Under the pieces are notes generated by a model that worked only from the letters and a program-made list of their open reading frames with translations, was not told the DNA's origin and ran no database searches. A stretch of DNA of 5,645 bases from Clostridiales bacterium (GTDB lineage Bacteria; Bacillota; Clostridia; Oscillospirales; Oscillospiraceae), in NCBI GenBank assembly GCA_019421975.1, contig JAHZEE010000117.1, positions 1 to 5,645 of the forward strand, read 5' to 3'. Made by a program: the position numbers and the translations under genes. Position 1 is the stretch's first letter; every line of letters begins with the position of its first letter. Below are positions 1 through 5,645 of the stretch, one piece after another.

Positions 1-6
1 CGGGAG

Positions 7-60
7 GCTCCCCCTGGAGGGGGAGCTGGCGCCGATAGGCGACTGAGAGGGGGAATTTTT
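7..60. repeat. Folded GC-rich intergenic repeat with two exclusive hairpins
   Basis: Seen: bases 7-14 pair perfectly with 19-26 around a 4-nt loop (TGGA). Bases 28-33 pair with 38-43 around GATA, with one G-A mismatch. Bases 9-15 also pair perfectly with 48-54, which would enclose the second hairpin and exclude the first. Five T follow at 56-60, so the outer form resembles a terminator for a rightward transcript entering from the left. From memory, not from a search, the pattern of a C-run, G-run, AGCTG, short hairpin, CTGAG and G-run resembles a dispersed intergenic element common in Oscillospiraceae-type genomes. It could instead simply be the terminator of a gene left of the window. The left boundary of the element may lie outside the window. 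Confidence 0.6.
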
Positions 61-134
61 ACATCTTGATTGCACTTCCATATGTACGCGGCTCCGCCTG
101 TGCGCCGGATCCATCGCCCGTACGGAGAAAATAG
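61..134. other. Non-coding spacer with imperfect inverted repeat upstream of the promoter
   Basis: I see no gene here. GTACG at 84-88 is complementary to CGTAC at 119-123. After a one-base bulge, three further bases can pair (90-92 with 116-118). An 8-bp palindrome, CCGTACGG, lies at 118-125, about 10 bp before the -35 box. These could be part of a regulator site or the remains of the neighbouring repeat. The symmetry is weak and no function can be assigned. Confidence 0.25.
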
Positions 135-163
135 TTGCCAAACAGTGCAAAGCGGGGTATAAT
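135..163 (+). promoter_or_regulatory. Sigma-A type promoter for the small membrane-protein gene
   Basis: The -35 box is TTGCCA (135-140) and the -10 box is a perfect TATAAT (158-163), separated by the optimal 17 bp. The stretch before the -35 is A-rich (GAGAAAATAG, 125-134). Transcription should begin near position 170, leaving a leader of about 38 nt before the ATG at 208. It is the best promoter-like sequence in the window and fits housekeeping sigma-A recognition in Firmicutes. Confidence 0.85.
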
Positions 164-194
164 AACCGCATAGAAGTTCTAGATTGACCAGAAT

Positions 195-200
195 GGAGGA
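195..200 (+). promoter_or_regulatory. Ribosome binding site that sets the small gene's start
   Basis: GGAGGA lies 7 nt before the ATG at 208. This favours 208 over the in-frame TTG at 184 and ATG at 193, which precede or overlap the site, and over the ATG at 214, which is 13 nt away. Confidence 0.85.
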
Positions 201-207
201 ATTACCT

Positions 208-366
208 ATGAGAATGGCTCGGTTTATTCTGAAAATTGTTGGTGCGTCTCTGGCGTTTGCCGGTGCAGTCTGCCTGGCGATCGGCTATTGGGACAAAATG
301 GTGATGTGTACGCAGAAGCGCCGTCCGTCCGAGTACGATGACTACGCGGATGTTGATGTTGAATAA
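208..366 (+). CDS. Small single-pass membrane protein of unknown function (52 aa)
   Basis: I do not recognise a named family. The 52-residue product has a short basic N-terminus (R2, R5, K9), then one hydrophobic segment of about residues 6-28 ending in GYWDK. A basic patch (K37, R38, R39) follows, and the tail is acidic and tyrosine-containing (EYDDYADVDVE, 42-52). Small residues recur every fourth position in the helix (G12, A16, A20, A24, and also S14, A18, C22, G26), a spacing that favours helix-helix packing. No catalytic motif is visible. The gene has its own consensus promoter, a good ribosome binding site and a terminator 10 nt after the TAA, so it is a complete monocistronic unit facing the neighbouring operon. 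Those signals are the main reason to treat so short a frame as real. A membrane anchor or a small regulatory subunit is possible, but that is a guess. Confidence 0.75.
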   Translation: MRMARFILKIVGASLAFAGAVCLAIGYWDKMVMCTQKRRPSEYDDYADVDVE

Positions 367-375
367 GCAAAGCGT

Positions 376-411
376 AAAAATGGGAGGAAGCAGTGCTTCC
401 TCCCATTTTTT
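376..411. terminator. Bidirectional rho-independent terminator
   Basis: An 11-bp perfect stem (381-391 with 395-405) closes a 3-nt loop (AGT). It is flanked by five A on the left (376-380) and six T on the right (406-411), which lengthens the pairing to 16 bp. Read rightward it ends the small gene (stop at 364-366). Read leftward it begins 8 nt after the oxidoreductase stop (418-420) and is followed by five U. The symmetry suits a shared terminator between convergent units. Confidence 0.92.
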
Positions 412-417
412 GTATCC

Positions 418-995
418 TCACAGATCCTGCGCCATGGTCTCCAGCATCTGTTCTGCCTGCCGGAGCGCAGGCTCGGGGTCGCGGCCCACAATGTCCAGAT
501 TCTCCGCCGAGACAAACGAGGCGTTTGGAACGCCGAGCAGGGTCGAGAACAGCCCCGCCACATAGTCATACCCAAAATTCAATGTCCCAATGGTGCCGCC
601 GGCGGTGGTGACATAGATCAGCCGCTGGCCCTTGCAGCAGCCCACAGGCTGCCCGGCCTCATTGTAATAAAATGTGAGGCCGCACACGCTGACCTGCTCC
701 AGATATGCCTTGAGCGACGCGGGGAACGACAGATCCCAGTAGGGAGCGCCAAAGAGCAGGTAGTCGGCGCGGATGAGCTGCTCTGCCAGCGCCAGCATGG
801 GCGCGTCAAACTGTTTCTCCCGCACCAGCGCGTCCCGGCGCTCCAGGTCCGCCGCCTGCAGCAGCGGTGTCTGGGTGGCATCCACCTCTTCCACCTGAAT
901 GTCGGCTGGCAGGTGGGCCAGGAAATGGCGGCACAGCCGGTCGGTCCGGGACACCCCCTTGCCGCGGGGACAGCAGTTGATATACAGCAGTGTTT

Positions 996-999
<4 letters not shown>
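418..999 (-). CDS. Flavodoxin-fold NAD(P)H-dependent oxidoreductase, AzoR-like (193 aa)
   Basis: The product belongs to the Flavodoxin_2 / FMN-dependent NADH-azoreductase group, soluble enzymes that use FMN to pass two electrons from NAD(P)H to quinones or azo compounds. Seen: an N-terminal beta strand and phosphate-binding loop ([14 protein letters not shown], residues 6-19), the [16 protein letters not shown] segment (85-100) matching the family's PMYNF-x-x-P-x-x-LK region, G-L-T-F-Y-Y (107-112), and T-T-A-G-G (131-135) at the usual FMN-contact loop. The length is close to that of AzoR. Its ATG shares an ATGA with the ftsH stop, and a purine-rich ribosome binding site lies within the ftsH coding end, so translation is probably coupled. 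Two adjacent-cysteine pairs (C9-C10, C121-C122) are unusual. The family is well supported; the substrate is unknown, and a quinone or general flavin reductase is as likely as a true azoreductase. Confidence 0.82.
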
Positions 1000-2900
<1,901 letters not shown>

Positions 2901-2907
2901 CTCGTTA

Positions 2908-2913
2908 CTCCTT
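2908..2913 (-). promoter_or_regulatory. Strong ribosome binding site fixing a TTG start for ftsH
   Basis: On the minus strand AAGGAG (2913 to 2908) lies exactly 7 nt before the TTG at 2900-2898 and shares its first two bases with the hpt stop codon TAA (2914-2912). Ribosomes ending hpt therefore finish on top of the ftsH binding site. This supports both the non-ATG start and coupling. Confidence 0.85.
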
Positions 2914-3451
2914 ATTTTGTATAGATTTCCGGCTTTAAAACGCCGACATAGGGGAGGTTGCGGTACAGATCATTATAGTCCAGACCGTAGCCCACCACGA
3001 ACTCATTGGGAATCTGGAAGCCGGTCCAGTCTGCGGTGATGTCGGACAGGCGCCGCTCCGGCTTGTCGAGCAGCGCGCAGATCCGCAGAGAGGCCGGCTG
3101 CCGCAGCTGGAGCATCTGCACCACGGCGTGCAGGGTCCGGCCGGTGTCCAGGATGTCCTCCAGGACGACCACATGACGGCCGCGGATGTCGTAGCGGGTG
3201 TCCAGCTGCACCTTGACCCGCCCACTGGATTCGGCGCCCTCGTAGGACGAGACAGACATGAAGTCAAAATCACAGGGAATGGGGATCCGGCGGACCATAT
3301 CGGCATAGAAGACGACTACACCACGAAGGATACCCAAAAAAATCGGGCGTTTATCCGCGTATTCCCTGGCCAGGATCTGGCCAAGTTCTTCCTCCCGGTC
3401 GTGGATTTGCTGCTCGGTCAACAGAATATATGCGAGATCGGAGTCCATCAT
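2912..3451 (-). CDS. hpt: Hypoxanthine(-guanine) phosphoribosyltransferase
   Basis: This cytosolic purine-salvage enzyme joins hypoxanthine or guanine to PRPP, giving IMP or GMP. The 179-residue length is typical. Seen: loop I LRG (42-44), the loop II Ser-Tyr pair (S69-Y70) in SVSSYEG, the PRPP-binding motif [13 protein letters not shown] (95-107) with acidic pair E98-D99, the purine-site lysine K130 in DKPERR, and [28 protein letters not shown] (148-174 region), the standard C-terminal signature. Loop I carries Arg-Gly-Val where many bacterial enzymes have Lys-Gly-Ser. Two ATG codons stand in tandem (3451 and 3448). The first lies one nucleotide after the tilS TGA and has GAAGAG about 7 nt upstream, so it is preferred. 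In B. subtilis, TilS and this protein are reported to act together on ftsH expression; whether that holds here is unknown. Bacterial enzymes of this family are also known targets of (p)ppGpp. Confidence 0.96.
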   Translation of the reverse strand: MMDSDLAYILLTEQQIHDREEELGQILAREYADKRPIFLGILRGVVVFYADMVRRIPIPCDFDFMSVSSYEGAESSGRVKVQLDTRYDIRGRHVVVLEDILDTGRTLHAVVQMLQLRQPASLRICALLDKPERRLSDITADWTGFQIPNEFVVGYGLDYNDLYRNLPYVGVLKPEIYTK

Positions 3452-3452
3452 T

Positions 3453-4751
3453 TCATATCTCTTCTTTCTCTAGGATACTTAAATAGAGCACAGAATCCCG
3501 GGAATTGGGGATATGGTCGAGATCTGTACCGATTCCAATGACCGCCGCAACCCCGGCGCTGTCTGCAATCACCGGGATCCGGTCGCGCAGGCGGACGGGA
3601 ATTTTGCGGTCAATCATCAGTTTTTTTAAGGTCTTGCGGCCGCCGGGCAGCCGGATGGTGTCGCCGGGCTGCCGGGCGCGGAGCCACAGCGGACCGGCGA
3701 TGCGAAGCGGCAGTGCGCCGTCGCGTGGCGCATCGCTGCACAGAACCTGAATCCCAAGGGAGGGAACCGGCGTGAGGCCGGGGCAGCTGAGCGCGGTCGG
3801 CACGATGGCCGTCTCTGCCGGCGGCTGCGGCGCCAGCAGCTCGTACTGCCGGGCGACCGTCTGCCCGCCCGGCAAAACCGTCTGGGCCGACGGATTGGAT
3901 GAATCCAAAAGCTGAGAGAGCGCCTGTACATGGGCGGCGCCGGGCGTGGGGATCTGCAGCTGCCGGAGCCACTGCAGCAGTGCGCGCCGCTGGAGCACCG
4001 GCGGCGCCGCACGCAGCACATCGCACCTCAGACCGGCGCCTGCCTGAGCACGGGACAGCAGCTCGGCGGCCAGCTGGTCGAGCAGGGCGTCCTCCTGGCG
4101 CATTCGGTCTGCAGCCTGCCCATAGGACTGGGGCAGAGAGGGATTTTCCGCCAGCAGCAGCGGTACCACCTGGTGCCGGAGCCGGTTGCGCAGACAGGTG
4201 TCGGCGCGGTTGCTGGAGTCCTCCACATGGGGCAGATCCCGCGCCGTCAGATAGGCGAGGACCTGCTGCCGCGTCAGAGAGAGCATGGGGCGGATCAGGC
4301 GGCCGCGCACCGGCGGAATGCCGCACAGACCGTGCAGAGATGCGCCGCGGATCAGGCGCATCAGCGCGGTCTCCAGGTTGTCATCTGCGGTGTGAGCGGT
4401 GGCGATATACCCGTCGGGCAGCGCGTCAAAAAAGGCATAACGCAGCGCCCGCGCGGCCTGCTCCAGACTCTGCCCATGGCGCTTGGCATAGGCCGCCGTG
4501 TCGCCGTGGCCCATCTCAAAGGGGATGCGCCGCGCGGCACAGAACGAGGCGACAAACTGGGCGTCGCGGTCGGCCTCCTCCGGGCGCAGGTGGTGGTGAA
4601 AATGGACTGCGCGCACGGCAATGTCCTGCTGGCCCTGCAGCTGCCACAGACAGTCCAGCAGCGCCATGGAATCGGCGCCGCCGGAGACCGCGCAGTGGAC
4701 GGTGCCGGTGATGTGCTGCGCGGTGAGAAATGCCGCAACCTCATCCCTCAT
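3453..4751 (-). CDS. tilS: tRNA(Ile)-lysidine synthase
   Basis: TilS attaches lysine to C34 of the CAU-anticodon tRNA-Ile, using ATP, so that it reads AUA and is charged with isoleucine; it is normally essential. The 432-residue product is full length (the E. coli enzyme is about the same size). Seen: the PP-loop SGGADS (23-28), HFHHHLRPEEADRD (50-63), ATAHTADDNLET (117-128), RGASLHGLCGIPPVRG (135-150), the tRNA-contact stretch EDSSN to RNRLRH (177-193), and the C-terminal domain with RARQPGDTIRLPGGRKTLKKLMID (358-381). The ATG at 4751 is chosen because the catalytic loop then sits about 22 residues in, as usual for the family, with GGGAG 10 nt upstream. The frame stays open further upstream, but there it only shadows dnaB. 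The start lies inside dnaB (11-bp overlap) and the TGA is 1 nt before hpt. Confidence 0.95.
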   Translation of the reverse strand: MRDEVAAFLTAQHITGTVHCAVSGGADSMALLDCLWQLQGQQDIAVRAVHFHHHLRPEEADRDAQFVASFCAARRIPFEMGHGDTAAYAKRHGQSLEQAARALRYAFFDALPDGYIATAHTADDNLETALMRLIRGASLHGLCGIPPVRGRLIRPMLSLTRQQVLAYLTARDLPHVEDSSNRADTCLRNRLRHQVVPLLLAENPSLPQSYGQAADRMRQEDALLDQLAAELLSRAQAGAGLRCDVLRAAPPVLQRRALLQWLRQLQIPTPGAAHVQALSQLLDSSNPSAQTVLPGGQTVARQYELLAPQPPAETAIVPTALSCPGLTPVPSLGIQVLCSDAPRDGALPLRIAGPLWLRARQPGDTIRLPGGRKTLKKLMIDRKIPVRLRDRIPVIADSAGVAAVIGIGTDLDHIPNSRDSVLYLSILEKEEI

Positions 4752-5645
4752 TGTGTTTCCACTCCCGGTCCGAGAAGGTGGTGAACTGCGGCAGCCACTG
4801 CAGCTTGACCGTGCCCGTCTCACCGTGGCGGTTTTTGGCCACGATGGCCTCGGCCACATTGGGCTCCTCGGAGTTCTCGTTGTAGTAGTCGTCGCGGTAG
4901 AGGAACATGACCTCGTCCGCATCCTGCTCGATGGCGCCGGATTCGCGCAGGTCGGACAAAATGGGGCGCTTGTCCTGGCGGCCCTCCGGCGAACGGGAGA
5001 GCTGGCTCAGGCAGATGACGGGGACATTGAGCTCCTTGGCCATGATCTTCATGGCGCGGGAGATCTCACCCACGGCCAGCACGCGGTTTTCCGGCGTCCG
5101 GCTGCCACCGCCGGCTGAGGTCATGAGCTGCAGATAGTCGATGACGATGAGCCCCAGGTTGTCGAGCCTGCGGCACTTGGCGTTCATCTCCGCCACGGTG
5201 ATAGAGGGGGTGTCATTGACCCGGATGTCCGTCTGTGACAGCGCCGCGGAGGCCAGGCCGATCCGGCTCCACTCGTCCTCGGAGAGCCGGCCGGTGAGCA
5301 GCTTCTGGTTGTCCACAAAGCTCTCATTGGCGATCAGGCGCATGGCCAGCTGCTCCTTGGACATATCCAGGGAGAAAAAGGCCACGGTTTTCTGGGACTT
5401 TTTGGCCACAGACAGGGCGATGTTGAGGGCCATGGAGGTCTTGCCCATGCCGGGCCGGGCCGCAATCAGCACCAGGTCCGACTTGTTGAGGCCGTTGATT
5501 TTGCGGTCCAGATCCTGCAGGCCCGTGGAGAGGCCGGGAATCTCATTTCCGGCCTGGGCCAGCTCGGTCAGCCGGTCAAAGACCGATAAGAGCACCGTGC
5601 CGATGTGCTCCAGCTCCTGCCGCCCCTGGTCCTTGCGCAGCGCGG
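4741..5645 (-). CDS. dnaB: Replicative DNA helicase DnaB, C-terminal part (5' end off window)
   Basis: DnaB is the hexameric ring helicase that unwinds DNA ahead of the replication fork. The window holds the last 300 residues: part of the linker, then the RecA-type ATPase domain. The reading frame runs through the right edge, so the N-terminal primase-interaction domain is outside. Counting from the first complete codon: Walker A ARPGMGKT (62-69), SLDMSKEQLAMRL (91-103), Walker B VIDYLQL (167-173), QLSRSPEGRQDKRP (214-227), RESGAIEQDAD (233-243), FLYRDDYYN (247-255) and the arginine-finger segment AKNRHG (269-274, R272). The usual SLEM catalytic Glu is Asp here (residue 93, codon 5365-5367). 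The GTG at 5593-5595 is an internal Val, not a start. The TGA at 4741-4743 lies within tilS. In Bacillus subtilis the equivalent gene is named dnaC. Confidence 0.96.
   Translation of the reverse strand, partial: ALRKDQGRQELEHIGTVLLSVFDRLTELAQAGNEIPGLSTGLQDLDRKINGLNKSDLVLIAARPGMGKTSMALNIALSVAKKSQKTVAFFSLDMSKEQLAMRLIANESFVDNQKLLTGRLSEDEWSRIGLASAALSQTDIRVNDTPSITVAEMNAKCRRLDNLGLIVIDYLQLMTSAGGGSRTPENRVLAVGEISRAMKIMAKELNVPVICLSQLSRSPEGRQDKRPILSDLRESGAIEQDADEVMFLYRDDYYNENSEEPNVAEAIVAKNRHGETGTVKLQWLPQFTTFSDREWKHNEG

Noticed and set aside
184..207. TTG start for the small membrane protein (60 aa)
   Set aside because: The ribosome binding site GGAGGA lies inside this extension and is spaced correctly only for the ATG at 208.
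3448..3456. Two-codon frame ATG-AAA-TGA across the tilS/hpt junction
   Set aside because: It is too short to judge and is a by-product of the TGAAATGATG junction; nothing shows it is translated.
3498..3540. Possible minus-strand promoter near the end of tilS for hpt
   Set aside because: A TTGGAA with 17-bp spacing meets only CATATC as a -10, three matches of six, within coding sequence.
3128..3541. 137-codon plus-strand frame across hpt and the end of tilS
   Set aside because: It is in complementary register with hpt, has no recognisable protein features and overlaps two well-supported genes.
3930..4784. 284-codon plus-strand frame antisense to tilS
   Set aside because: It is again in exact complementary register with the sense codons of a clear gene; GC-rich codon choice removes antisense stops. 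No motif and no promoter.
4752..4922. Upstream extension of tilS by 57 codons
   Set aside because: The added residues are low-complexity Arg/Ser/Thr-rich sequence read out of frame from dnaB, and would place the PP-loop far too deep for a TilS protein.
4621..5118. 165-codon plus-strand frame over the dnaB/tilS junction
   Set aside because: It is in complementary register with dnaB and is a codon-usage shadow.
5593..5595. GTG as a start codon for dnaB
   Set aside because: The frame continues upstream without a stop to the window edge with plausible DnaB linker sequence, so this is an internal valine and the gene is cut by the edge.

Overview
The window looks like chromosomal DNA from a GC-rich member of the Clostridia, probably an Oscillospiraceae-type gut bacterium. 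Three things point there. The order tilS-hpt-ftsH is the one known from Bacillota. The protein motifs are of the Firmicute type. A folded intergenic repeat at the left edge resembles short elements I recall from genomes of that group. The taxonomic call is inference; no rRNA or other marker is present.

Layout. Positions 1-60 hold a GC-rich repeat that can form two mutually exclusive hairpins. Positions 61-134 are non-coding. A consensus sigma-A promoter (135-163) drives one small rightward gene (208-366) for a 52-residue single-pass membrane protein of unknown function. A strong inverted repeat (376-411) ends it and also ends the leftward genes that converge on it. From 418 to the right edge everything is on the minus strand. 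Read in the direction of transcription, the order is dnaB (5' end outside the window), tilS, hpt, ftsH and a flavodoxin-fold NAD(P)H oxidoreductase.

The minus-strand genes are packed as one operon. dnaB overlaps tilS by 11 bp, tilS and hpt are 1 nt apart, hpt and ftsH are 11 nt apart with the ftsH ribosome-binding site running into the hpt stop codon, and ftsH overlaps the oxidoreductase in an ATGA. The operon joins replication (DnaB helicase), decoding of AUA codons (TilS), purine salvage (Hpt) and membrane proteolysis (FtsH), and adds a probable flavin oxidoreductase. Its main promoter must lie beyond the right edge.

Most of the window is ordinary housekeeping sequence, and I see no clear undescribed system. 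The points most worth a second look are the self-contained small membrane-protein gene, the left-edge repeat, the oxidoreductase coupled to ftsH, and an aspartate where DnaB normally carries its catalytic glutamate.
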